DNA of 64,000 nt from an uncultured Eggerthella sp. Lineage in GTDB: Bacteria; Actinomycetota; Coriobacteriia; Coriobacteriales; Eggerthellaceae. The DNA is taken from NCBI GenBank assembly GCA_900542265.1, contig UQML01000005.1, positions 1 through 64,000 on the forward strand, given 5' to 3'. The first letter of the stretch is position 1. Every line of letters starts with the position of its first letter. Positions 17,037 through 25,468 of the stretch are shown one piece after another. The position numbers and the translations under genes are program-made. The notes under the pieces are model-generated. The model was not told the DNA's origin, did no database searches, and saw nothing but the letters and a program-made list of their open reading frames with translations.

Positions 17037-17534
17037 TTAGCGAGGGTGTCTTCGTGAGCCGGATCCAAAGCTAAAGACATCTTTGAGATCTCCCATTGCC
17101 CCGGTAATCTCTTCCATCACCTCTTTGCCATCACGAACAACCTCTCCAACGGCACGCGCCCCATCGCGCATACCTTCTTTCATATCTGGGGTAATGGTAA
17201 ACTTCCCAATCTTTGTTTCGGTAAATCCTTCCTGTCCTGTTTCATTTAAAGATTCAGAATCCTCCTGGGATGATTCGCGCGTTGATTCATGAGTCATTTG
17301 ATCAGCTTGCTCGCAAGACTTACCCTCCAACGACTCACTATCAGTGGTTTGTGCCTGAGCAGCTTTATTCATCCGCTCAATTTCGGTTTGAAGCAAATAT
17401 ACCTGATCATCCACGCGATCAATTCGTTTTGCGTAATCATCTAATGACACATTTGATTGCTCAATTACCTCAATAAGATCGAGAACGCGAGCCTGCAATT
17501 GCTGTGCCATCGCCTTAGCAACATCATTTGTCAT
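17037..17534 (-). CDS. Unknown coiled-coil protein at the end of the smpB operon
   Basis: 165 aa, not recognised. The N-terminal 60 residues form a predicted coiled coil (LDLIEVIEQSNVSLDDYAKR, then DDQVYLLQTEIERMN). A Ser/Glu/Gln-rich linker follows (about 60-105). The C-terminal segment is a helix with Gly, Met and Asp/Glu (DMKEGMRDGARAVGEVVRDG) and a Gly/Ser/Arg end. No signal peptide or membrane span. It begins 21 nt after smpB and closes the operon before the shared terminator. Function unknown; an adaptor or cell-division-associated role is only a guess. Confidence 0.7.
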   Translation of the reverse strand: MTNDVAKAMAQQLQARVLDLIEVIEQSNVSLDDYAKRIDRVDDQVYLLQTEIERMNKAAQAQTTDSESLEGKSCEQADQMTHESTRESSQEDSESLNETGQEGFTETKIGKFTITPDMKEGMRDGARAVGEVVRDGKEVMEEITGAMGDLKDVFSFGSGSRRHPR

Positions 17535-17555
17535 GAGATCATCCCCACCTATCTC

Positions 17556-18047
17556 TTACCGATACTGCATTTTAATTGCACGATCTATTTCACGTGCCGC
17601 ATCACGCTCAGCCATAGCCGCACGCTTATCATGTAATTTCTTACCGCGTGCTAGAGCAAGCTCCACTTTCACACGTCCCTCATCATTAAAGTAAATCTTG
17701 AGGGGCACGAGCGCCATTCCTTTTTCTTGCGTCTTTTGCGTGATCTCACGAATCTGCTTACGATGCAATAAAAGTTTCCGCTTACGATCAGGATCACCAT
17801 TGTTATACGTGCCATGAGAATAGGGTGCGATGTGAAGATTGTTAAGCCACACCTCTTTATTGCGCACAAGCGCAAACGCATCTGTCAGTTGACAATTATT
17901 TTCGCGCAGAGACTTTACTTCTGTCCCTGACAAGACAATACCTGCTTCATACGTATCAAGAATGTCGTATTCATGAAACGCACGACGATTTTTTGCCAGC
18001 AAACGATACTTAGTGTTTTTTTGTTCTTGTGTTTTTTGCTTTGCCAT
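17556..18047 (-). CDS. smpB: SsrA-binding protein SmpB
   Basis: 163 aa. RRAFHEYDILDTYEAGIVLSG with TEVKSLRE, then NNGDPDRKRKLLLHR, and a basic C-terminal KKLHDKRAAMAERDAAREIDR tail. It binds tmRNA and rescues stalled ribosomes. The rnr gene lies two genes upstream, the usual trans-translation/RNase R partnership. I could not find the tmRNA gene (ssrA) in this window. Confidence 0.96.
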   Translation of the reverse strand: MAKQKTQEQKNTKYRLLAKNRRAFHEYDILDTYEAGIVLSGTEVKSLRENNCQLTDAFALVRNKEVWLNNLHIAPYSHGTYNNGDPDRKRKLLLHRKQIREITQKTQEKGMALVPLKIYFNDEGRVKVELALARGKKLHDKRAAMAERDAAREIDRAIKMQYR

Positions 18048-18053
18048 AAAAAC

Positions 18054-19121
18054 CTACATACCAGGAACGAAGGAAACCTCATCGTCCAAATCCATAATAA
18101 ATTGAGTGAGCAGTGAAACAGTATTTTCAATATCACGCAAAGAGATAACCTCAGTAGGAGTATGCATATAACGCAATGGCACCGAAATCAAACCACAAGC
18201 ACGACCGCCACGCGCCACTTGAATAGCTCCCGCATCAGTACCCGTAACAGCAGGTTCCGCCTCTAATTGGTAGGCAATCTCTTGAGTCTCAGCAGCAGCA
18301 CACAAGCGCTCAAAAACCACCGGGTTGATGTTGGGACCACGCGCGATAACAGGTCCTTGTCCACAAATAAGCGCACCATATTTGGTCTGGTCAATACCCG
18401 GGTAATCAGTAGCATGAGTAACATCAAAGGCAATGCCGACATCAGGCTCAACGCTATAAGCTGACGTTGTACCGCCACGCAGTCCAATCTCTTCTTGAAC
18501 TGTTGCGGCAAACGTATAGGTAGCGCGCGCTCCCCCTTGTGCTTTAATCTCTTCCATGACACGTGTGCCAATATAGACACCTAACTTGTCATCAAACCCG
18601 CGTGATACAGCCATACCCTTACCAAAGCGCTCAAACCCAACACCATAGGTAATCACATCTCCTATGCGTACAAGCTTTTTAACCTTTTTAGCAGGCATGC
18701 CCAAATCAATAACCAACTGCGATAAAGGAGTAACCTTTTTACGTTCATCAGGTTCAATTAAATGAATAGGTTTTCTCCCTACTACACCACGTATCACTCC
18801 GTGTTCGGTATGCACATCAACACGCATACCAGGCAAAATCGCCGCATCCACACCACCTACCGCCGAAACAGAAAGATAACCCTGTTCAGAGATATATGTG
18901 ACCATAAGACCCACTTCATCCATATGAGCCGCAATCATAACATGAGGAGCACCGGTAGAGCCTTGCAGCGTTGCATGCACCGAACCCATAACATTGGTGG
19001 TAATTTCATCAGCAACTGAAGCTAAACGCTCTCGTACAAGATTAGCAACAGCGACTTCACTTCCCGTAACTGATGGTGTTTCAACCAAAGATCTCAAATA
19101 TGCAATATCAACTTTAGTCAT
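18054..19121 (-). CDS. M42 family metallo-aminopeptidase
   Basis: 355 aa from ATG 19121, preceded by GGGAG. The longer TTG reading is unlikely. Metal and catalytic residues of M42 enzymes are visible: AAHMDEVGL, GFDDKLGV, QEEIGLRG, FDVTHATD and YMHTPTEV. These form large tetrahedral cytosolic particles that trim peptides released by other proteases; related proteins were once annotated as endoglucanases. It is set between rnr and smpB with 6 nt to smpB. Substrate specificity (glutamyl, lysyl or other) cannot be told. Confidence 0.9.
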   Translation of the reverse strand: MTKVDIAYLRSLVETPSVTGSEVAVANLVRERLASVADEITTNVMGSVHATLQGSTGAPHVMIAAHMDEVGLMVTYISEQGYLSVSAVGGVDAAILPGMRVDVHTEHGVIRGVVGRKPIHLIEPDERKKVTPLSQLVIDLGMPAKKVKKLVRIGDVITYGVGFERFGKGMAVSRGFDDKLGVYIGTRVMEEIKAQGGARATYTFAATVQEEIGLRGGTTSAYSVEPDVGIAFDVTHATDYPGIDQTKYGALICGQGPVIARGPNINPVVFERLCAAAETQEIAYQLEAEPAVTGTDAGAIQVARGGRACGLISVPLRYMHTPTEVISLRDIENTVSLLTQFIMDLDDEVSFVPGM

Positions 19122-19180
19122 ATCTTTCCGCTCCCTTTGCAAAAATAACTATTTATCTTGGATACTACCACGAAACGTCC

Positions 19181-21241
19181 TTACGGCCGCGGGTAGCCAA
19201 ACGTCAGTTTTCTTTGACGGTGGTCAGCCTCCATAATAATAACGGACAGTGTTTGGCCAAGACGATATTCTTGTCCTGTATCCACACCCGTAAGCGTTGA
19301 GCGCGCATAATCATAGGCAAAATACTCATCACCCAACGCATCGATAGGCAAAAGACCACTGACCGTATTTTCAAGACGGATCATAAGACCAAAAGTCGAA
19401 ACCGAGCTAACAACGCCTTCAAATCGCTCACCAATATAATCTTCAAGATATTCGATTAATTTCACAATTTGTGATTGACGCGCAGCTTTTTCACTCGTCC
19501 GTTCTTGTTTGGAAGAATGATCAGCCTGTAAGGGTAGCGCATTCTTTTGCGCCTCAAATGTTTCGGACTTTCCAAAAAAAGCCTGCTTAACCATGCGATG
19601 AACTAAAAGGTCCGGATAGCGTCTAATAGGTGAGGTAAAGTGACAATAATGCTCAAGCGCGAGCCCAAAATGAGGATCATCGTCAACTTTATATACTGCT
19701 CGTTTCATTGATTTGAGTACAAGCGCATTAACCAATTCTTTTTCAGGCAGCTTTTCAGCCACAGACAAGATCTCTTGCAAAACACGCGGATCACCCGCAA
19801 GAAGGCCTTGCTTATCAAGATGCCTATATGCTGGCAATTCTTGCAAAATGGGGTATAACGCACGCAAAGCATCAAGATCAGGAATATCATGCACACGATA
19901 AACACATGGAAATCCTTGTGCACAAAGCCATTGCGCCACAATCTCATTTGCAAGAATCATCGCCTCTTCAATGGCATGTGTGGTCTTTGTCCGATGGCGA
20001 TAATGTATGTCGATGGGATGACCTTCATCATCAAGCTTAACACGGGCTTCTACCCTATCAAAATCCATACAGCCTTGCTGATAGCGCCGCGCAAATCGAA
20101 TATTGGCAAGCTCTGTTAATGCACGAATTGCTTCACGTGCTTCTTGCAGAACGCTTTGAGCCAAAATGTGAGCTCCTTGTGGCGTATCAGTATAGGAAAA
20201 CGCTTCACAGGCAGCTTGATCACTCGTAGCATCAAGCAAGGTTAAAGCCTGCTCATAGGACAGGCGCGCCTTTGACTGCATAACACTCGGATAGAGGTCA
20301 TAGGACTCAAGCGACCCATCGCCTCTAACATATGCCTCTACCGTTAGAGTAAGACGATCCTCATCTGGCACAAGAGAGCAAAGGTAATTTGAAATACGCT
20401 CAGGCAACATAGGTAATACCCGATCAGCAAGGTATGTTGAGGTAGCTCGCTTAGCAGCATCACTATCAAGAGCAGTCCCATATTCTATGTAGTGCGACAC
20501 ATCAGCAATGCAAACCGTCAGATGATAGAGATTGCCGACCTTTTCACATCCGATAGCATCATCAAAATCACGTGCGTCAATAGGATCAATGGTGAAAATA
20601 AAGCGATCACGTAAATCAGCGTAGCCTTGCGCCAACACAGGCTCTACCTCAAGAGATAACGCCTCTGCTTCTGAAAGCGCATCAGGGCTAAACGTAGTTG
20701 CTAAGCCGTATTCGGCAATAATGAGATCCACGTCAATCCCGGGATCATCAGCCGATCCCAGTACTCGTTCCACCCGACCCGTTGCAGCTGTATTTCTGGC
20801 AGGATAATCAATGATAGATACTTCAACAATATCACCATCTTTTACCTCGGGGCTCTCTTTGCGTAAGGTAAAAATATCATGATGGATTGCGGGATTCTCA
20901 GGAACAACCACCCCAAAGGGTTCTGCAATTTCATATTTTCCTACCACACGATTATTCGCTCGAGCAAGTACTTTTGTCACACGAGCCTCAGGGCGCTGTG
21001 AAGAACTATGTGTGCGATAGCGTTTTAAGGATCGTCCATGATTCTTGCCTCTCGCATCACGCGAGGGAAGTTCTGAAACTTCTACAAGATCACCAGGAAA
21101 AGCTCCCCCTGTTTTAGAACGAGGAATAAAATAATCCCCTTCAGCAGTTTTAACAAAACCAAACCCTTGAGGATTAAGCTCAATTATCCCTTGTGGGCGC
21201 GAGGTATTATGGCGACGGGCTTTTGAATCTTTTCTTGCCAT
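19181..21241 (-). CDS. rnr: Ribonuclease R
   Basis: 686 aa. N-terminal cold-shock-like RNA-binding region (GIIELNPQGFGFVKT), RNB catalytic domain with the acidic cluster in DPIDARDFDDAIG, RRYPDLLVHR and a C-terminal S1 domain (FEGVVSSVSTFGLMIRLEN). The 3'-5' exonuclease degrades structured RNA and works with tmRNA-SmpB. It lacks the long Lys-rich tail of E. coli RNase R, like other Gram-positive versions. A start ATG at 21241 and position before the M42 gene and smpB fit an operon. Confidence 0.95.
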   Translation of the reverse strand: MARKDSKARRHNTSRPQGIIELNPQGFGFVKTAEGDYFIPRSKTGGAFPGDLVEVSELPSRDARGKNHGRSLKRYRTHSSSQRPEARVTKVLARANNRVVGKYEIAEPFGVVVPENPAIHHDIFTLRKESPEVKDGDIVEVSIIDYPARNTAATGRVERVLGSADDPGIDVDLIIAEYGLATTFSPDALSEAEALSLEVEPVLAQGYADLRDRFIFTIDPIDARDFDDAIGCEKVGNLYHLTVCIADVSHYIEYGTALDSDAAKRATSTYLADRVLPMLPERISNYLCSLVPDEDRLTLTVEAYVRGDGSLESYDLYPSVMQSKARLSYEQALTLLDATSDQAACEAFSYTDTPQGAHILAQSVLQEAREAIRALTELANIRFARRYQQGCMDFDRVEARVKLDDEGHPIDIHYRHRTKTTHAIEEAMILANEIVAQWLCAQGFPCVYRVHDIPDLDALRALYPILQELPAYRHLDKQGLLAGDPRVLQEILSVAEKLPEKELVNALVLKSMKRAVYKVDDDPHFGLALEHYCHFTSPIRRYPDLLVHRMVKQAFFGKSETFEAQKNALPLQADHSSKQERTSEKAARQSQIVKLIEYLEDYIGERFEGVVSSVSTFGLMIRLENTVSGLLPIDALGDEYFAYDYARSTLTGVDTGQEYRLGQTLSVIIMEADHRQRKLTFGYPRP

Positions 21242-21280
21242 TCATCTCTCATCTCATCAGCATCGCTCGATGCGAAGCGC

Positions 21281-22531
21281 TTACGAAGCACGCGAGCGAG
21301 CAATTTCTATAGCAGTAATAGATTGATCTTGACCATTTCTTACCATTACATCAGGAGAAACACCAGATCCATCAAGAGAACGCCCCGATGGTGTTAAATA
21401 TACTGCTGCCGTATAACGGAGAGCTCCACCAAACGAGAGTGGTTGCATAACTTGTACTGACCCTTTTCCTTGAGTCACTGTGCCTACCACGGGCGCTTTA
21501 TTTACTTCTTGAAGAGCAGCGGCCAAGACCTCAGCTGCACCTGCCGTATTTTCATTTACGAGAACAACAACGGGCACTTTAGTTAAAGGTTCTCCATCAG
21601 CACTGCGTGTTGTCGTATTAACGTTAGTTTGAATTTGTACTACAGTGCCCGACTGAATAAAGAATGAAGCAATTTCTACTGCCTGAGTAAGATAACCGCC
21701 AGGCACGTCGCGCAAATCAATTACAAATGCACGAGCACCTTGCTGTAATGATGCTTGAATAGTCTCTCGCATCACTTTGGCAGAATCAGCCGAGAGTTGC
21801 TTAACATCAATAAAGGCAACCCCATCAGTAACTTCAAAAGTGATATTGTCTGTCGAAGCATCACGATACTCCAACGTTGTTGTAAAGGTATTGTATGTTG
21901 TTGCATCACCTGAATTAGAGTCCCGACGCCACGTAATAATAACATCTTCACCTTGGCGATTCCCTAATGTATTTACCACTTCTGCCATAGTCCATACATC
22001 TTTATGAACGCCATCTATGGCATCTACAAAATCTCCCGGTTTAACTCCGAGCGCCGCAGCCTCAGAGCCGTCAAAGACATCAGCGGCATAACACGTACCA
22101 TCTTTTTCACCAAATAAAATACCAACTCCCGACTCAGGGTTGCTGGTATTAGCGAGATACGTGTTGTAGGAAGGCTCATCATAATAATGAAGATAAGAGT
22201 CGTTGGTTGAAGAAATATAGGAATTCATGACAAGCTCGGTTGCTGTCCCTAAATCATACTCATCCAGCGAATCTTTATCGAGGATATCTTCAACCTCAGA
22301 AACACGTGCAGCAAGCGAATCAAAGGTCGAAGCAGAAGAGAGGGCAGAATTTGTCTGTTGTACGCTCGGATCTGATATACCCAAAAGACCCATAAGCACT
22401 TCATTGCCACGAGCCCAAAATCCAGCACAAAACACAAGACAGATACACAGACATAGTCCAATACCGCGCATGATGCGTGCATTCTTTTTATATTGCGGCA
22501 CCAATTTCGACTTAACAGAATTGTCTGCCAC
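21281..22531 (-). CDS. S41 (CtpA/CtpB-like) PDZ protein, probably catalytically inactive
   Basis: 416 aa. GTG start at 22531 with GGAG upstream. One N-terminal membrane anchor (about 22-40), an outward-facing N-helical region, a PDZ domain (about 133-220) and the S41 core (about 235-400). In CtpB the triad is Ser309-Lys334-Gln338 (spacing +25, +29). Here Lys356 and Gln360 are in place, but the residue at the Ser position is Gly331 (NENTAGAAE instead of the usual TASASE; codon GGT). The gene follows ftsEX, as ctpB does in Bacillus. It may be a non-cleaving scaffold or regulator at the envelope, perhaps for FtsX. This is inference. Confidence 0.85.
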   Translation of the reverse strand: MADNSVKSKLVPQYKKNARIMRGIGLCLCICLVFCAGFWARGNEVLMGLLGISDPSVQQTNSALSSASTFDSLAARVSEVEDILDKDSLDEYDLGTATELVMNSYISSTNDSYLHYYDEPSYNTYLANTSNPESGVGILFGEKDGTCYAADVFDGSEAAALGVKPGDFVDAIDGVHKDVWTMAEVVNTLGNRQGEDVIITWRRDSNSGDATTYNTFTTTLEYRDASTDNITFEVTDGVAFIDVKQLSADSAKVMRETIQASLQQGARAFVIDLRDVPGGYLTQAVEIASFFIQSGTVVQIQTNVNTTTRSADGEPLTKVPVVVLVNENTAGAAEVLAAALQEVNKAPVVGTVTQGKGSVQVMQPLSFGGALRYTAAVYLTPSGRSLDGSGVSPDVMVRNGQDQSITAIEIARSRAS

Positions 22532-22561
22532 GACCCTCTCCTTTTACGATTGCATAGTAAA

Positions 22562-22620
22562 GCTCGTCTCTCATACGTAAGCCTAACATCATGTGTCATC
22601 CTACCATAACAGAGACGAGC
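22562..22620. repeat. 10-bp inverted repeat upstream of the S41 gene
   Basis: GCTCGTCTCT (22562-22571) and AGAGACGAGC (22611-22620) are perfect arms 39 nt apart in the 171-nt gap between ftsX and the S41 gene. They could fold as a long-loop hairpin in a read-through RNA or be two half-sites for a regulator. No clear promoter hexamers are seen between them. Confidence 0.4.
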
Positions 22621-22678
22621 CTTATTGTAGTGCGGCTACAACTTGTTAGCCACTAAAATGTTTTCTCGCATAAATCTT

Positions 22679-22701
22679 GTGAGATATACCAACAATCTCA
22701 C
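22679..22701 (-). terminator. Weak terminator or hairpin after ftsX
   Basis: GTGAGAT / ATCTCAC stem with a 9-nt loop directly after the ftsX stop. The U-run on the minus strand is poor, so partial read-through into the S41 gene is likely. A second stem, built on GGCTA / TAGCC, follows at about 22631-22656. Confidence 0.45.
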
Positions 22702-22702
22702 G

Positions 22703-23617
22703 TTAAACCTTGAGATAGCGACGCATCGCCAATAGGGATCCAAAAATACCAATAAGCAAACCTGCCACCAATAAACCAAGATAGATAAAGACAAAGGTAA
22801 CAGGATCAATAGCGATGGGTAACCACGGTAGTGCAGCAGAAATACGAGGCAAAAGCAATTGGTGCAAAAGTTCCAAGATTACAATTGCCAATATTGAACC
22901 AATAACTGCATGCAAGGCGCCTTCCATCAAGAATGGTCCTCGGATAAAGCCGTTTGACGCACCAACCAAACGCATAATAGCAATCTCTTTACGACGAGCA
23001 AGAATAGCCAAACGGATTGTGTTGTTGATAAAGATAAACGCAATCACAATCAAAAGAGCGATTAAGGCAACGCCGACAATGCGAATAGCATTAGTGAAAC
23101 TAAAGAGCTTATCAACAGTTTTTTGTCCATACTGCAACGAGTCTGAAGGATCTTCTGGATTATCGCAAATTGAAACAAAAGTTTCATTGTCTAAAATGCC
23201 TTGCGCAATAGAAGAAACCTCTTGCGCTTCAGCAAGCTGCACATCAATAGAAGCAGGAAGCGGATTTTGTCCGTCCAACTGAGCTACGATGTCAGGATTA
23301 GAAGTCATAGACGTCGTAAAGTTTTCGAGCGCTTGGTCTTTAGTGGTAAAGGTTACCGACTCAACACCATCCATTCCTTCAATGCTGCGCATTACTGAAT
23401 CAATATCTTCTTGCGATGCATCATCAGCAACGTAGGCCGTAATGGATACCTGTGACTCAACATCAGCAACAACATTGTTAATAACGCTGCCAGCAATAAA
23501 GAAAATACCAATAATTAAAAGCGATAAGAAAATAGTAATGATTGAACCAAGGGTCGTTGAGAGATTACGACTAAATCCAGTAAGCGACTCTCGGAAGAAA
23601 TAAAACAAACTAGACAT
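22703..23617 (-). CDS. ftsX: Cell division ABC transporter permease FtsX
   Basis: 304 aa from ATG 23617, giving MSSLFYFFRESLTGFSRNLS, a typical FtsX start. It overlaps the ftsE stop by 8 nt (ATGTCTAG). Four membrane segments: one near residues 22-45, then a large extracellular loop (about 50-170), then three at about 180-205, 230-255 and 270-295. The FtsX domain motif with RKEIAIMRLVGAS is clear. FtsEX converts ATP hydrolysis into activation of cell wall hydrolases at the septum. No EnvC/M23 hydrolase is adjacent; the PDZ/S41 protein is the nearest envelope partner. Confidence 0.95.
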   Translation of the reverse strand: MSSLFYFFRESLTGFSRNLSTTLGSIITIFLSLLIIGIFFIAGSVINNVVADVESQVSITAYVADDASQEDIDSVMRSIEGMDGVESVTFTTKDQALENFTTSMTSNPDIVAQLDGQNPLPASIDVQLAEAQEVSSIAQGILDNETFVSICDNPEDPSDSLQYGQKTVDKLFSFTNAIRIVGVALIALLIVIAFIFINNTIRLAILARRKEIAIMRLVGASNGFIRGPFLMEGALHAVIGSILAIVILELLHQLLLPRISAALPWLPIAIDPVTFVFIYLGLLVAGLLIGIFGSLLAMRRYLKV

Positions 23618-24434
23618 CGAAACCGTACACTCCTCTATCTTGGTCGCGAGTGAGATGACCCTTATCAAGAGCTATAACGCGACGGCGCATATTATCAACC
23701 ATTTCACGGTCATGAGTAGCTACCAATACCGTCGTACCGGTACGATTAATTCGCTCAAGTAAGTCCATAATGCCTCGAGAGTTCTGAGGGTCTAAATTAC
23801 CAGTAGGCTCATCGCAAATCAAAAGAGGCGGACGATTTACAATAGCACGCGCAATAGATACGCGCTGTTGCTCACCACCAGAGAGCTGATCAGGGTACTT
23901 TTGCAACTTATCCTGCAAACCAACAAGGCGAATTACTTCAGGGACTTGCGTTTTAATAACATGGCGCGATTTCCCAATTACTTCAAGCGCAAAAGCAACG
24001 TTCTCAAAAACGGTTTTATTAGGTAATAACTTAAAATCCTGGAAAACGCATCCAATATTACGACGTAAATAGGGTACGCGCCAATTACGCATTTCACCAA
24101 GATCCTCTTCAGCAACATAAATATGACCTGAAGTAGGTTTTAACTCACGCGTCAACAATTTAATAAAGGTTGATTTACCTGAACCAGAATGACCAACCAA
24201 GAAAACAAACTCGCCTGGGAAAATATGGAGTGAAATATCTTCCAGGGCAGGTTTATGGGGTTGTGCAGGATAAACCTTCGTAACATGGTCAAAGGTAATA
24301 ACCGGATTGCCCGCATTTTGCGGAGTCTGATCAACATCTAAGACAGGAAGCGCCTGAGATAGTTGCTCAGTGATCGAGGCCGGTGTGGGCGCAGAATGCT
24401 TTCCCGCAACCTGACCGGTTTCATCTAGTGCCAC
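23610..24434 (-). CDS. ftsE: Cell division ATP-binding protein FtsE with N-terminal extension
   Basis: 274 aa from a GTG at 24434 with GGAG seven bases upstream; a TTG 12 codons earlier is less supported. The ABC core begins only at about residue 45 (ITFDHVTKVYP) and carries Walker A GHSGSGKST, signature LSGGEQQRVSIARA, Walker B LLICDEPTGNLDP and the H-loop ATHD. Standard FtsE is about 220-230 aa. The extra 43 N-terminal residues are Pro/Ala/Thr/Gln-rich and look disordered. It pairs with FtsX. Confidence 0.94.
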   Translation of the reverse strand: MALDETGQVAGKHSAPTPASITEQLSQALPVLDVDQTPQNAGNPVITFDHVTKVYPAQPHKPALEDISLHIFPGEFVFLVGHSGSGKSTFIKLLTRELKPTSGHIYVAEEDLGEMRNWRVPYLRRNIGCVFQDFKLLPNKTVFENVAFALEVIGKSRHVIKTQVPEVIRLVGLQDKLQKYPDQLSGGEQQRVSIARAIVNRPPLLICDEPTGNLDPQNSRGIMDLLERINRTGTTVLVATHDREMVDNMRRRVIALDKGHLTRDQDRGVYGFDV

Positions 24435-24487
24435 TCTTTTGCTCCGTTCAAATCTTACGTTTAGAGACAACTAACTAATTAAGTATA

Positions 24488-25468
24488 TCAATTGTTTTTG
24501 CGTGCTAGTACATTCTTCACAGCTTGTACAATTGCTGCCGCATCCAAATTAAAGTATGCCATGAGTTCTTCAAACTCACCTGACTTGCCAAACTTGTCTT
24601 TCATGGCAACGCATTCAATAGGTACGGGATGGTTTTGTGAAGCATATTCACATACCGCTGAACTAAGACCGCCATATATTGAATGTTCTTCAGCAACAAC
24701 CGCACAACCGGTCTTTTGTAAAGACGCTCCAATAGTTTGAGTATCGAGCGGTTTAACACTAAAAGCATCAATTACTTCAGCATTAATACCCTCTTGGCTA
24801 AGCATCTCAGCAGCTTTATTTGCCTCAGCAATTTCAACACCACAGGCGACGATAGTTACATCGCTTCCTTCTTTAAGCACATATGCCCTACCAACAGCAA
24901 GTTCAACATCGGGAGCATAAACAGCAGGAACAGAAGCGCGTCCCATACGTACATAAACCGGTCCAGCAGTCTCAGCAGCAAGACGCAATGCCGCACAAGC
25001 AGCAGCATAGTCAGCAGGAACAAGCACCGTCATATTAGGAAGACCGCGCATAAGAGAGATGTCCTCAAGCATCTGATGCGAACCACCGTCAGGTCCTACT
25101 GAAATACCAGCATGAGTAGGTGCAATTTTTACGTTTAACCGTGAATAGCAAACAGTGTTGCGAATTTGATCATAAGCGCGACCGGTCCCGAATACGGCAA
25201 ATGAGCCCGTATAAGCAATGTTTCCTGCAAGCGCCAATCCTGCGGCAACGTCAATCATGTTTTGCTCAGCAATACCAACATTAAAAAGACGTTTTTCATT
25301 TTCTGGAGAGCTTTGTGCAAAGGCTTTTGTCGTAGTAGAACCAGTCAAATCAGCATCAACTGCAACAATTTTTTTGCCCTCACTTGCAAGCTGCGCTAAG
25401 GTTGCGCCATAAGCGGCACGAGTTGCTTTTTTTTGAGCTTTTTGCTCTTCAGTTGCTAACTTAACCAC
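24488..25468 (-). CDS. Transketolase, C-terminal subunit
   Basis: 326 aa from a GTG at 25468 that overlaps the stop of the N-terminal subunit gene by 8 nt (GTGGTTAA) and has GGAGG 8 nt upstream. It holds the pyrimidine-binding and C-terminal domains of transketolase: GIAEQNMIDVAAGLA with the catalytic Glu, THAGISVGPDGGSHQ, and a final Rossmann-like domain. It works only with the partner subunit as a split transketolase in the pentose phosphate pathway. A deoxyxylulose-phosphate synthase is excluded by size and motif layout. Confidence 0.93.
   Translation of the reverse strand: MVKLATEEQKAQKKATRAAYGATLAQLASEGKKIVAVDADLTGSTTTKAFAQSSPENEKRLFNVGIAEQNMIDVAAGLALAGNIAYTGSFAVFGTGRAYDQIRNTVCYSRLNVKIAPTHAGISVGPDGGSHQMLEDISLMRGLPNMTVLVPADYAAACAALRLAAETAGPVYVRMGRASVPAVYAPDVELAVGRAYVLKEGSDVTIVACGVEIAEANKAAEMLSQEGINAEVIDAFSVKPLDTQTIGASLQKTGCAVVAEEHSIYGGLSSAVCEYASQNHPVPIECVAMKDKFGKSGEFEELMAYFNLDAAAIVQAVKNVLARKNN

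Noticed and set aside
16911..17040. tmRNA (ssrA) near smpB
   Set aside because: No tmRNA-like ends or tag frame are visible around smpB or in the larger intergenic gaps.
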